DNA from: Pseudomonas lactis
GTDB lineage: Bacteria; Pseudomonadota; Gammaproteobacteria; Pseudomonadales; Pseudomonadaceae
Assembly: GCF_001439845.1 (NCBI RefSeq)
Contig: NZ_JYLO01000016.1
Coordinates: 62,001 to 126,000 of the forward strand
Direction: 5' to 3'
DNA: 64,000 nt
In this document: positions 17,811 to 26,147 of the stretch, in pieces
How positions within the stretch are numbered: position 1 is the stretch's first letter
Layout: each line of letters begins with the position of its first letter
Program-made: the position numbers and the translations under genes
Notes under the pieces: generated by a model
Told to the model about the DNA's origin: nothing
Seen by the model: only the letters and a program-made list of their open reading frames with translations
Database searches by the model: none

Positions 17811-18875
17811 TCAGTTACACGGTTTGTCTTCGCGGCGCACCTGGGCCTGGCTCGCGCTCCAGTCTGTCAGCAGGCTGTAAGCCACCGCCAACAACGTCGG
17901 GCCGATAAACAGGCCAATAAAGCCGAACGCTATCAACCCGCCAAACACGCCCAACAATACGATAACCAACGGCAAGTTGCCGCCACGGCTGATCAGGTAC
18001 GGCTTGAGCACGTTATCCACGCCGCTGATCACGAACGTGCCCCACACGCCCAGGAATACCGCATAGGTGTAATCGCCCTTCCACGCCAGCCACGCCGTGG
18101 CCGGGATCCACACCAGCGGCGGTCCCATGGGAATCAGGCTGAGCAGGAAAGTCACGATACCCAGCACCAGCGCGCCCGGTACGCCGGCGATCAGAAAGCC
18201 GATCAGCGCCAGCAGCGCCTGGGCCGCAGCGGTGCCGATCACACCATTGACCACTCGCTGCACCGTGCCGGCCACCAGTTCGATGTAATAGCCCGCGCGT
18301 TCGCCGATCAGGCGCTCCAACAGGCGATGCACAAACATCGCCAGGCGCGGCCCGTCACGGTAGAAAAAGAACACGAAGACCAGGCTCAGGGTCAGCTCAA
18401 GAATACCGCCGCCAATTTGCGCACTGCGCGCCAACAACCAATTGCCGACCTGGCCCAGGTACGGCTTGATGCTCACCATCAGCGCCGCGCCTTGCTGATC
18501 AATGCTGTCCCATGTCGCCACCAGGCGCTCGCCGACAAAGGGTATCGACCCCAACCATGTCGGCGCCTCGGGCAAGCCGTCGACCTGGATGTCCTTGATC
18601 AGCGCCACCGCATCACGCACATGGTCAGCCAGGTTGAACCCCAGCCATACCAATGGCACCGCCACCAGCAACATCCAGCCCAACGTCAGGATGCCAGCGG
18701 CCAGGGATTCCCGGCCACCGAGCCAACGGGTGAGCAAACGCATCAGCGGCCAGCTGGCAAAGGCCAGCACCGCGCCCCAGAACAGCGCCGACCAGAACGG
18801 CGCCATGACCCAGAAGCTGGCACCAAACAGCACCAGCAGCAGGATTTGCACCAGCAGGCGATCGTTATTGAGCAT
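17811..18875 (-). CDS. AI-2E family (PerM/YdiK-type) membrane protein
   Basis: This 354-residue polytopic inner-membrane protein has about eight hydrophobic segments and the block GVWGTFVISGVDNVLKPYLISRGGNLP followed by LLGVFGGLIAFGFIGLFIGP, the signature of the AI-2E transporter family. Members have been proposed to export autoinducer-2 or to act as Na+/H+ antiporters; most are uncharacterised, so the substrate is left open. It is downstream of the DUF4892 gene on the same strand, 72 bp apart, and could be co-transcribed with it. Confidence 0.88.
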   Translation of the reverse strand: MLNNDRLLVQILLLVLFGASFWVMAPFWSALFWGAVLAFASWPLMRLLTRWLGGRESLAAGILTLGWMLLVAVPLVWLGFNLADHVRDAVALIKDIQVDGLPEAPTWLGSIPFVGERLVATWDSIDQQGAALMVSIKPYLGQVGNWLLARSAQIGGGILELTLSLVFVFFFYRDGPRLAMFVHRLLERLIGERAGYYIELVAGTVQRVVNGVIGTAAAQALLALIGFLIAGVPGALVLGIVTFLLSLIPMGPPLVWIPATAWLAWKGDYTYAVFLGVWGTFVISGVDNVLKPYLISRGGNLPLVIVLLGVFGGLIAFGFIGLFIGPTLLAVAYSLLTDWSASQAQVRREDKPCN

Positions 18876-18947
18876 CGGGTATCTCGAGAAGAAGGCTGTA
18901 GGAAGAGAGCTTAGGCGAACGGCGCGGGTCCGTTCGCCCTGTGGTGC

Positions 18948-19766
18948 TTAGCGTATCAGATGCAGGTGCAGTCCTTGGGTTTCACCGCTGCCGGTTTCCA
19001 GACGGGCGGTGCGCACGCCCTTCTCAACCAGCGCCTGGCGCCAGGACTCGGCCTTTGGCCCGCTCAGGCTGACGCGCAGGGTGGTATCGAGGTTCAAGGC
19101 GCGGGATATCAGGGTCAGCCAGGTGTCATCCGGTTCGGCGCCCAGCGCGGGAAAATCCAGCTCGCCGGTGCTTTTGAGTTCACGCAGCAGGGTGGCCGAG
19201 GTGGGCAGCAGGTCGCCCAAGGGCGCGCTGGCGTCGAGTTGCTCCACATGCAGGTAGGCGCGGCGGTTACCACGGGTGATGCCGTACAGCGCGACCAGGG
19301 AATTGTCCTGCGGGGCGGCCAGGCGTAGCAGCAGGTATTCCTGTTGGCCGTCGGCGCCCACCAGCTTGGCGTTGCCGAACACCTCGTTGGCCCACAGGCT
19401 GCTTTCGCCACAATCGCGGGCCTTGCACCAGAACAACAACTGCGCGCCCTTGGCCTGCAAGGCTTCGCGCGTTGCAGTAAAGGCAGCGCTGGAGCTGTGT
19501 TCGGCGGGTAGTTCATAGGTGATTGCAGTGGCTGGGCCGCGTGCGATGGCCTGGCCTTCGTAGCGCAACTGGCCGCTGATCTTGCGAATCGCGCCCATGG
19601 GGTAGATGCGTTCCTTGTCTTCAGCGGGGCGGTAATCGACGATTTGCGCATCAACCTGGCGGGCTACCGCCGGTAAATCCTGGCTGCCGGGCAGGTCGGC
19701 GGCAAATACCAGGGGGCTGAAACAGCAAATGCCAAGGGCACGGATACATCCTTTGCCCAGGCTCAT
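18948..19766 (-). CDS. DUF4892-type secreted/periplasmic protein
   Basis: This 272-residue protein has a signal peptide (MSLGKGCIRALGICCFSPLVFA, cleavage near FA-AD). The mature part contains blocks I associate with DUF4892: VDYRPAEDKERIYPMGAIRKISGQLRYEG and a C-W-C-K-A-R-D-C-like segment (LFWCKARDCGESSLWANEVFG) with two cysteines that could form a disulfide. Function is unknown for the family. The ATG overlaps the TGA of an upstream 18-codon ORF, giving an ATGA junction. Confidence 0.8.
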   Translation of the reverse strand: MSLGKGCIRALGICCFSPLVFAADLPGSQDLPAVARQVDAQIVDYRPAEDKERIYPMGAIRKISGQLRYEGQAIARGPATAITYELPAEHSSSAAFTATREALQAKGAQLLFWCKARDCGESSLWANEVFGNAKLVGADGQQEYLLLRLAAPQDNSLVALYGITRGNRRAYLHVEQLDASAPLGDLLPTSATLLRELKSTGELDFPALGAEPDDTWLTLISRALNLDTTLRVSLSGPKAESWRQALVEKGVRTARLETGSGETQGLHLHLIR

Positions 19767-19819
19767 CGGATCAGTGAGCCCTGGCCAATGTTGGTCACAG
19801 CGATATTGAGTGTGTTCAT
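19763..19819 (-). CDS. Candidate 18-residue leader ORF overlapping the DUF4892 gene
   Basis: An ATG preceded by AAAGGGAG, the best Shine-Dalgarno in this spacer, opens an 18-codon frame reading MNTLNIAVTNIGQGSLIR. Its TGA overlaps the ATG of the DUF4892 gene. The downstream gene itself has no comparably strong ribosome-binding site, so translation may depend on reinitiation. Whether the peptide is made is not shown; it could also be the remnant of an alternative N-terminus. Confidence 0.4.
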   Translation of the reverse strand: MNTLNIAVTNIGQGSLIR

Positions 19820-19868
19820 GGTTGACTCCCTTTCAATCCGCCCAGCCTCGGCAGTTGACCCCGCCAAG

Positions 19869-20723
19869 TCAAGGCGTGGAGAAGAACCGATTGAAACAGT
19901 CTGCAACAAGAGCCGCGCCGGGCTCATCATTCAGGTGTAAATGATGGCCGCCTGGCAGCGTGGTAACCGTGAAGGGTAGCTGAGAAAGCAATTCGGGATG
20001 TTTCGCCAGCATGCCGTCAGCCGCGACCACCAACTGCGTAGGGCACCCTACCCGTCGCACGAAGGCCATGGCTTGTTCGTCGGTCAGGCGCATCGGCGAC
20101 GCCAGGGTCAGGCGGCTATCGCTGCGCCAGGTGTAACCGCCCGGTACCGGCATCAAACCGCGCTGGGCCAGGAGCTGCGCCGCTTCACGACTGACCGCCA
20201 CTACGCCTTTCATCCGCGCCTCAACGGCCCGATCAAGGCTGTTGTAGACGGGTTTGCGCTTGTTCTGCAGGCTCAATTGCGCCTGCAACGCCATGCCCAG
20301 GCGCTCGGCCGCGTTCTCGCCGCTGGCGGTCGGCGGGATCACACCGTCGATCAGGCCCAGGTGCGTCACCCGCTCCGGCAAGGCCCCGGCCAACACCAGG
20401 GAGACGATGGCGCCAAGAGAGTGGCCGAGTAATGCAAAACGTTTCCAGCCCAGTTGCTCGGCCACCTGCAGCACGTCGTAGACGTAATCCCACAAGGCAT
20501 AACCGGCGCCAGCCGGGCGGTGCGCCGAATGCCCATGCCCGGCCATGTCCAGGGCGACGATGCGCAACCCGTGCAACTTGGGCGCCAGGCGCGCAAAGCT
20601 GTTGGCGTTGTCCAGCCAGCCATGCAAAGCAATCACCGGCAGCCCATCCTCGGGCCCGAACAGATGCGCGGCCAATTCGATGTGCGGCAAGCTCAGGCGA
20701 ACCTCTTCGACAGGCGTACTCAT
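19869..20723 (-). CDS. Alpha/beta-fold hydrolase
   Basis: This 284-residue hydrolase has the oxyanion motif ALHGWLDNANSF, nucleophile elbow LGHSLGA (S102) and catalytic histidine in LPGGHHLHLND near the C-terminus. It resembles the esterase/epoxide-hydrolase branch, with the DMAGHGHSAHRP loop after strand 4. I place the start at ATG (MSTPVEE), which overlaps the stop of the upstream hydrolase gene (ATGA), rather than at a TTG two codons earlier. It belongs to a same-strand set with a second hydrolase, a thioesterase and an acyl-CoA ligase. Confidence 0.88.
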   Translation of the reverse strand: MSTPVEEVRLSLPHIELAAHLFGPEDGLPVIALHGWLDNANSFARLAPKLHGLRIVALDMAGHGHSAHRPAGAGYALWDYVYDVLQVAEQLGWKRFALLGHSLGAIVSLVLAGALPERVTHLGLIDGVIPPTASGENAAERLGMALQAQLSLQNKRKPVYNSLDRAVEARMKGVVAVSREAAQLLAQRGLMPVPGGYTWRSDSRLTLASPMRLTDEQAMAFVRRVGCPTQLVVAADGMLAKHPELLSQLPFTVTTLPGGHHLHLNDEPGAALVADCFNRFFSTP

Positions 20724-21523
20724 GCGCAACTGCGCTCGCGGGCCTGCCAGCGGGCGAACAGGTTTTTGATCAAGGCAGCGGTGTCCTGGGGGCGTTCAAG
20801 AGGGAACATATGGCCCCCGGGCATGGTGAGCATTTCGCCCATGGGCAAGCGGTCGACACCGCTGGCATGGTGACGCATCACCACCCGGCTCTGGCGGCCA
20901 CGCACCACGGCCAGCGGCACCTTCAACTGGCGCACCTGGCCCGGGCTGGTGTGGGGCACGCCGCGATAGATGCTGATTTCGGTGGCTGGGTCGAACCGCA
21001 GACGCAGGCGATCGCCCACTTGCTGCAGACCATGTTGCAGGTACGCGTCAAAGCAATCGGGGTCAAAGCCACGGAACAGGGTCTTGGCGGCGAAATAGCT
21101 GCGCGCGGTCTCCAGGTCGGTGAATTCTTCGCGCCGGCCAAGCGTGCGCCCGGCTGGGGTGAGGCGGTCGATAAAGCCAAAGCGCTTGGCAGCGCGGATC
21201 ACCCAGCGGTCTGCGCGGGTGAGCACCGGCGAATCCAACATCACCACGCCCCGGTACAGGTGCGGGCAACGCATGGCCGCGTGCAAATGCAGCACGCCGC
21301 CCAGGGAATGGCCCACGCCCCATACCGGCTCTGGCTGCTGCTCCAGATGGTGGATCAGCTCGTCCACCAGGTTCTGCCAGTTATCATCCACCGGGAACCT
21401 GGGGTCGTGGCCGTGCTGCGGCAGATGCGCCACCGTATATTCCGGGGCCAGGGCGGCAAAAAGCTTGCCGTAGGTGGCCGAAGGGAAACCATTGGCGTGG
21501 GTAAAAAACACATGCTGCGGCAT
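20720..21523 (-). CDS. Alpha/beta-fold hydrolase (second of a pair)
   Basis: This 267-residue hydrolase has the N-terminal block FFTHANGFPSATY, nucleophile elbow GVGHSLGG (S73) and histidine in MPGGHMFPLERP. It is clearly divergent from the adjacent hydrolase, so the pair is not a recent duplication. The stop codon overlaps the start of the next gene, implying translational coupling. No signal peptide is seen. Substrate unknown; the neighbourhood of an acyl-CoA ligase and thioesterase suggests ester or acyl chemistry (inference). Confidence 0.88.
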   Translation of the reverse strand: MPQHVFFTHANGFPSATYGKLFAALAPEYTVAHLPQHGHDPRFPVDDNWQNLVDELIHHLEQQPEPVWGVGHSLGGVLHLHAAMRCPHLYRGVVMLDSPVLTRADRWVIRAAKRFGFIDRLTPAGRTLGRREEFTDLETARSYFAAKTLFRGFDPDCFDAYLQHGLQQVGDRLRLRFDPATEISIYRGVPHTSPGQVRQLKVPLAVVRGRQSRVVMRHHASGVDRLPMGEMLTMPGGHMFPLERPQDTAALIKNLFARWQARERSCA

Positions 21524-21620
21524 ACAGGTTCCATCAACAAAAACAGAGGGGGATTGTCACCATGCCCGGCCCCTACAGCAATGACTGTAACTGCCAGGAA
21601 TGATGACACTCACGCCACGC

Positions 21621-22064
21621 CTATCGCGCCGGCGGTTGTTCACCCAGCGGCACCACGGCCATGGTCAAGCGTGAGACACAACTGGCCTTGCCCTCGTCGC
21701 TGCTCAAGCGGATATCCCACACCTGGGTAGTGCGCCCGATATGGATAGCCTTGGCCACCGCCGTCACCCGACCGCTGCGCACACCGCGCAGATGGTTGGC
21801 GTTGACCTCCAGGCCCACGCAATAGAACTTGCTTGCATCAATGCACAAATAGGCGGCCATGGAGCCGACACTTTCGGCCAGCACCACCGAGGCGCCGCCG
21901 TGCAGCAGGCCGTAGGGCTGATGGGTGCGGTGGTCGACCACCATACTGGCGGTAAGGGATTCGTCGTCGAAGCTTTCGAAACGAATATCCAGCATTTCAC
22001 CGATGGTGTTTTTCTGGATCGCGTTGAGGTGTTCGATATTCGGTTGGGTACGCCACAGGCTCAT
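21621..22064 (-). CDS. Hotdog-fold acyl-CoA thioesterase (YdiI/MenI-like)
   Basis: This 147-residue hotdog protein has the PaaI/YdiI-family motif LLHGGASVVLAESVGSMAA, whose glutamate (in LAES) is the expected catalytic base. The C-terminal block VWDIRLSSDEGKASCVSRLTMAV is also typical. Such enzymes hydrolyse acyl- or aromatic-acyl-CoA thioesters. It lies 30 bp downstream of the acyl-CoA ligase on the same strand, so the two likely share a transcript and may act on the same class of thioester. Confidence 0.9.
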   Translation of the reverse strand: MSLWRTQPNIEHLNAIQKNTIGEMLDIRFESFDDESLTASMVVDHRTHQPYGLLHGGASVVLAESVGSMAAYLCIDASKFYCVGLEVNANHLRGVRSGRVTAVAKAIHIGRTTQVWDIRLSSDEGKASCVSRLTMAVVPLGEQPPAR

Positions 22065-22094
22065 ACGGTTGTCCTTGTTGGTTTTATTACGACC

Positions 22095-23744
22095 CTAATC
22101 CTGCCACAGAACGGTTTCGGCGCGCGCGCTCCACGCTTGTAATTGTGGCCCGTACGTCGACTCGATCACGTTGCGTTTGATCTTCAAGGTCGGCGTGAGA
22201 AAACCGTTTTCCACTGCCCAGTGATCTTTCACCACCACCAGTTGCCCCATGCGCTCATGCTTATCCAGGCCGGCATTCACCTGTGCCAGCCAACGCTGAA
22301 GGCCACTGCCTAGGGCGTGGCGGTCCTCGCCCGGCGCCGACAACACGCACAGCCCGATCGGTGCGCTGAGCCCCTCGCCGACCACACACACCTGTTCAAT
22401 ACGCGCATGTTCGGCCAGGCGGTTTTCAATCGGCGCCGGGGCCACGTATTTGCCTTTGCTGGTCTTGAAGATCTCCTTGAGGCGCCCGGTCAGGCGCAGA
22501 CGACCGTCAGCGTCCTGCTCGCCCTTGTCACCCGTGCGCAGGAAGCCATCTGCGGTGAGCGTATCCGCGGTTTTCTGCGGGTCCTTGAAATAGCCCAGCA
22601 TGGTCGCGCCACTGTGTACCTGCACTTCGCCTGACGGGTCGATGCGCACTTGCACACCTGGGCAGGACTGGCCGATCCAACCGAGCCTTTGCCCACCAGG
22701 GCGACACACATGGGAATAGCCGCAGTTTTCGGTCATGCCATACACCTCCAGCACATCCAGGCCCAGGCGCTGATACCAACGCAGCAACGCCTCGGGCACC
22801 GGCGCCGCGCCGGACAGGGCGATGCGCAACGCATCCAGCCCCAGGCCGGCGAGGACTTTATGGCCGACGCGCTTGCCGATAAAAGGCAGGCGTAACAAGG
22901 TATCGAGGCGTTTTTCCGGGATTTTGGCGTAGACGCCCAGTTGAAATTTGGTCCAGATACGCGGCACACCAAACAAGGCCGTCGGCCGCGCCCTGCGCAG
23001 ATCGGTGAGGAAGGTCTCCAGGCTCTCGGCGAAAAAAACGGTTTGCCCGGTATAGATCGACGCCATTTCGACAAACATCCGCTCCGCCACATGGCACAGC
23101 GGCAGGTACGACAGCAACCGGTCACCCTCCCCCAGGCCGAACAACTCAGTACCGCGCGTGGCAGCAAACCCCAAGGCGCCGAAACTGTGCATCACCCCTT
23201 TAGGCAGGCCAGTAGTACCGGAGGTGTAGATAATAGTGGCCAGGCTGGCGGCATCCGGTAGCGGGTTGTCCTGGATCGGTGAACAGGCTTGCAGGTCCGC
23301 CCAACAGAAATCGAAAGTCTCCTCCGGACACAGCGGCAGGCTGATAGTCGGCACCCCCTCAGGAACGCCAGGCGCCATCGCCGGCCAGTCATCGAGTTTA
23401 CCGATCAACGCCAATCGCGCCTGCGAGTGGGTCAGCACATGGGCGACGGACTCAGCGGTGAGGTTGGGATAAAGCGGCACCGACACATGCCCGGCCATCC
23501 AGATCGCCAGGTCGGCGATGATCCAGTGGGCGCAGTTTTTTGAAATCAAGGCAATGTGCGAACCCTGGGGCAACTCCCGCGCGCGCAGCCAGTGCGCGGC
23601 GCAACGGGCCTGGTGGCCGACATCGCCCCAGGTGAGGGCCTGCACCTCACCGCCGCCGATGGGCTGAACGAGGAAGACTTTGCGCGGGTGCCGCGCTTCA
23701 CGCTCGAAGAAGACCTGCAACGGCAAACGAAAAGCGACAGGCAT
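22095..23744 (-). CDS. Acyl-CoA ligase / AMP-binding long-chain-fatty-acid-type synthetase
   Basis: From the ATG at MPVAFRLPLQVFF, preceded by AAGGAG, this is a 549-residue ANL-superfamily adenylate-forming enzyme. The P-loop-like A3 motif YTSGTTGLPKGVMHS, the A5 motif VYGMTENCGYSHV and the A7 motif LRTGDKGEQDADGRLRLTGR are visible, with KGKYVAPAPIE as the C-terminal hinge region. It activates a carboxylic acid with ATP to its CoA ester. The closest style is the FAA1-type ligases. The in-frame extension upstream of this start lacks family character. It heads the block with the thioesterase and two hydrolases. Confidence 0.9.
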   Translation of the reverse strand: MPVAFRLPLQVFFEREARHPRKVFLVQPIGGGEVQALTWGDVGHQARCAAHWLRARELPQGSHIALISKNCAHWIIADLAIWMAGHVSVPLYPNLTAESVAHVLTHSQARLALIGKLDDWPAMAPGVPEGVPTISLPLCPEETFDFCWADLQACSPIQDNPLPDAASLATIIYTSGTTGLPKGVMHSFGALGFAATRGTELFGLGEGDRLLSYLPLCHVAERMFVEMASIYTGQTVFFAESLETFLTDLRRARPTALFGVPRIWTKFQLGVYAKIPEKRLDTLLRLPFIGKRVGHKVLAGLGLDALRIALSGAAPVPEALLRWYQRLGLDVLEVYGMTENCGYSHVCRPGGQRLGWIGQSCPGVQVRIDPSGEVQVHSGATMLGYFKDPQKTADTLTADGFLRTGDKGEQDADGRLRLTGRLKEIFKTSKGKYVAPAPIENRLAEHARIEQVCVVGEGLSAPIGLCVLSAPGEDRHALGSGLQRWLAQVNAGLDKHERMGQLVVVKDHWAVENGFLTPTLKIKRNVIESTYGPQLQAWSARAETVLWQD

Positions 23745-23995
23745 GGGACGCGCTCCTTTGTGATCCGAGATACAGCCGACCAAGCACTTGCTTGGTTGAC
23801 GGTATAGCACAGGTAAAGGAAATGGCTTGTCGCTAACCACGATGCGAAGCGAGCCGCTCTTGATCTGCTCTTGATCTTGATCTCAGGCGCCCTGTCGAAC
23901 CACGCTGGCCGGAATTCCGGGTCCTTTTCCAAAAGTCAGGGCGGAACTCTAAGTGGCCGTTACCGCAGGAATGGATATGTACTCGGTATAACAGT

Positions 23996-24110
23996 GTCGC
24001 CTGTCAGGTCGTCATCGCAGGCAAGCCAGCTCCCACAGTTGGATCGCGGGGTGTCAGCGAGATAGGCGTCGGCGGCAGGCCGTCGCGGGAGCAAGCGCCC
24101 TCGCCACAGC
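23996..24110. repeat. REP module with conserved spacer
   Basis: A CGCAGGCAAGCCAGCTCCCA core is followed by the spacer GATCGCGGGGTGTCAGCGAG and GGCAGGCCGTCGCGGGAGCA. The same order is found at 3701-3843 and 8053-8150. It sits in the 378-bp gap between the ligase start and sixA; the remainder of the gap (23745-23995) holds the ligase leader and no visible gene. Confidence 0.75.
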
Positions 24111-24122
24111 GTCGCACGATGC

Positions 24123-24572
24123 CTAGGGATTCTTCACACCCACCAGACTCATCAACCCCGCCAACGGAAAATCACCCTCAAGCTCCGCCAGGCTGGCCGT
24201 GTACATCGGCTGTGGCTGACGCTGATGCCCATGCTGCAAAAAACTGATCAGGCTGCCCACCAGCGGTTGGTGGCTGACCAACAGCACGTCGTCATCGCTG
24301 TCGAGTTTCTCCAGCACTCGCTGAACATCCCCATCGGGCGTCAGCCACGGCACAGTACGGATTTCGGGCTGAAACCCCAGCACATCGCGCACCAACTGCG
24401 CCGTCTGTTGCGCCCTTACATAAGGGCTGGCAATGATGGCGCCCAAGGGCTGGCCAATCAGGTGCGCAGCACTGCGCAAGACTTCGGCACGCCCATGCTC
24501 GGTAAGGTTGCGCTCGGCGTCCGTGCGCGCATGCGCTTGGGCCTCACCGTGACGCAGAATCCATACCTTCAT
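24123..24572 (-). CDS. sixA: Phosphohistidine phosphatase SixA
   Basis: This 149-residue protein of the histidine-phosphatase (phosphoglycerate-mutase-like) superfamily has the RHG motif at LRHGEAQAH (H8 as phospho-acceptor) and a second histidine in LVSHQPLVG. SixA removes phosphate from phosphohistidines; in E. coli it acts on phosphotransferase/phosphorelay proteins. Length and motif spacing match SixA. Its ATG overlaps the stop of the upstream DUF4389 gene, so the two are coupled. Confidence 0.93.
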   Translation of the reverse strand: MKVWILRHGEAQAHARTDAERNLTEHGRAEVLRSAAHLIGQPLGAIIASPYVRAQQTAQLVRDVLGFQPEIRTVPWLTPDGDVQRVLEKLDSDDDVLLVSHQPLVGSLISFLQHGHQRQPQPMYTASLAELEGDFPLAGLMSLVGVKNP

Positions 24573-24916
24573 AGCTTCGGCTCTTCATCACGCACCGGGT
24601 GCGGTGCCGGCGGTACGCTGTGGGCCGCTTCACCTTCGGGCGCACGCGGGGTTGGCCAATCGGCAAACGGCCAGGGCTTTTGTTCGGTGTGAAAGCTGCC
24701 AAAGCGGCCGATCTGCGCCAGGAACTGGCTGAGGCTGTCGCCAAAACTCATAAGGCCCAGGTTGGGTGCGCCGTAAATCAGCCGGTAAATCAATTGGACC
24801 ACCACCAGCGCGCCGAGCAGGAATTGCGCCACCTGCCACACCAGCGCAAACACCAGCATCCACAGGATGCGCAAGACAATCGACTCGTAAGGAGGGGCAG
24901 CTTTGGGATCGTTCAT
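24569..24916 (-). CDS. DUF4389-type small membrane protein
   Basis: Starting at MNDPKAAPPYESIVLRI the protein has 115 residues. Two close hydrophobic segments (about residues 15-45, ILWMLVFALVWQVAQFLLGALVVVQLIYRL) and the following block YGAPNLGLMSFGDSLSQFLAQIGRFGSFHTEQKPWPF are typical of DUF4389. Function is unknown. The gpsA stop lies just upstream and the stop of this gene overlaps the sixA start, giving the order gpsA-DUF4389-sixA on one strand, probably one transcript. Confidence 0.85.
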   Translation of the reverse strand: MNDPKAAPPYESIVLRILWMLVFALVWQVAQFLLGALVVVQLIYRLIYGAPNLGLMSFGDSLSQFLAQIGRFGSFHTEQKPWPFADWPTPRAPEGEAAHSVPPAPHPVRDEEPKL

Positions 24917-24926
24917 GACGCGTTCC

Positions 24927-25952
24927 TCAGTTGAAACCACTGGTGGAAATAAAGTCGACATCGGTCTTGGGCTCGGCCCGCATCAGCAACTCGATGACCT
25001 GGTTCAAGGTGCGCCCTTCGAACAGGATCGCGTGCAGCCCGGCGACCAGCGGCATATATACGCCCACTTCCTGGGCCTTGGCCTTCAAGACCTTGAGGGT
25101 GTTGACCCCTTCGGCCACTTCGCCCAGACGGGTCACCGCCTCGTCCAGGCTCAGCCCTTGGCCCAAGGCAAACCCGACCTGATAGTTGCGGCTTTTAGGC
25201 GATGAGCAGGTGACGATCAAGTCACCCACGCCCGCCAGGCCGAGGAAGGTCATGGGGTTGGCCCCCTGGTTCACCGCAAAACGCGTCATTTCGGCCAGAG
25301 CCCGGGTGATCAGCATGCTCTTGGTGTTTTCGCCCATGCCCAGGGCCACGGCCATGCCGGCAATGATCGCGTAGACGTTTTTCAACGCCCCGCCCAATTC
25401 GACGCCGAAGCGATCGCCGCTGGCGTAGACCCGGAAGGTACGGCCATGCAGCACCGCCTGGACGCGCTCGCACAAGGCTTCGTCTTCACTGGCGACCACG
25501 GTGGCGGTCAATGCGTGCTCGGCAACTTCCCGCGCCAGGTTCGGCCCGGACAGCACGCCAATGCGCGCCTGAGGGGCGATTTCGGTGAGGATTTCACTCA
25601 TCAACTTGAAGGTGTGGGCCTCGATGCCCTTGGTCAGGCTGACCAGCAGTTTGCCGGCCAGGCGTTCGGCGTGGGGCGCCAATACCGAGCGCAAGGCGCT
25701 GGAAGGCAGCGCGACGAAGCACAGGTCGCAGGCCGTGAGGGTTTCCAGCAGGTCGGTCACCGGCTCGACGGCAGGATGAATCTTGATACCTTTAAGGTAA
25801 CGGGGGTTTTCGCGATGCACGCGAATGGCTTCGGCCTGCTCGGGGTCGCGCATCCACTGGCGCACCGCGTGGCCGTTCTCGGCCAGCAGGTTAGCCACGG
25901 CGGTACCAAAACTTCCGCCTCCCAGGACCGCAATAGGGCGCTGTTCAGTCAT
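24927..25952 (-). CDS. gpsA: Glycerol-3-phosphate dehydrogenase [NAD(P)+] GpsA
   Basis: This 341-residue cytoplasmic enzyme reduces dihydroxyacetone phosphate to sn-glycerol 3-phosphate for phospholipid synthesis. The N-terminal Rossmann motif VLGGGSFGTAVAN and the family blocks LVSLTKGIE, LSGPNLAREVA, GGALKNVYAIIAGM (containing the catalytic lysine) and LAGVGDLIVTCSSPKSRNY are all present. I chose the ATG at MTEQRPIAVLGGG, since upstream in-frame residues have no family match. The position near fabA/fabB agrees with PAO1 gene order as I remember it. Confidence 0.97.
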   Translation of the reverse strand: MTEQRPIAVLGGGSFGTAVANLLAENGHAVRQWMRDPEQAEAIRVHRENPRYLKGIKIHPAVEPVTDLLETLTACDLCFVALPSSALRSVLAPHAERLAGKLLVSLTKGIEAHTFKLMSEILTEIAPQARIGVLSGPNLAREVAEHALTATVVASEDEALCERVQAVLHGRTFRVYASGDRFGVELGGALKNVYAIIAGMAVALGMGENTKSMLITRALAEMTRFAVNQGANPMTFLGLAGVGDLIVTCSSPKSRNYQVGFALGQGLSLDEAVTRLGEVAEGVNTLKVLKAKAQEVGVYMPLVAGLHAILFEGRTLNQVIELLMRAEPKTDVDFISTSGFN

Positions 25953-26147
25953 ATGCAATCCGTTAATCCATACCAGTGGCGATGGCGGCATTATACGGGG
26001 CGCCCGGCTTGCGGCCAGCCCCCGTATCAATTCGCGGGGTTGTCGGAAAATGCCATGGAGGTGCGAAGTAATTGCAAGTCCTACGACTGGCAAATAGCCG
26101 CGCCTCGGTTAACATGGGCGGCTATCCGCAATTAACAAGGCCGTGCC

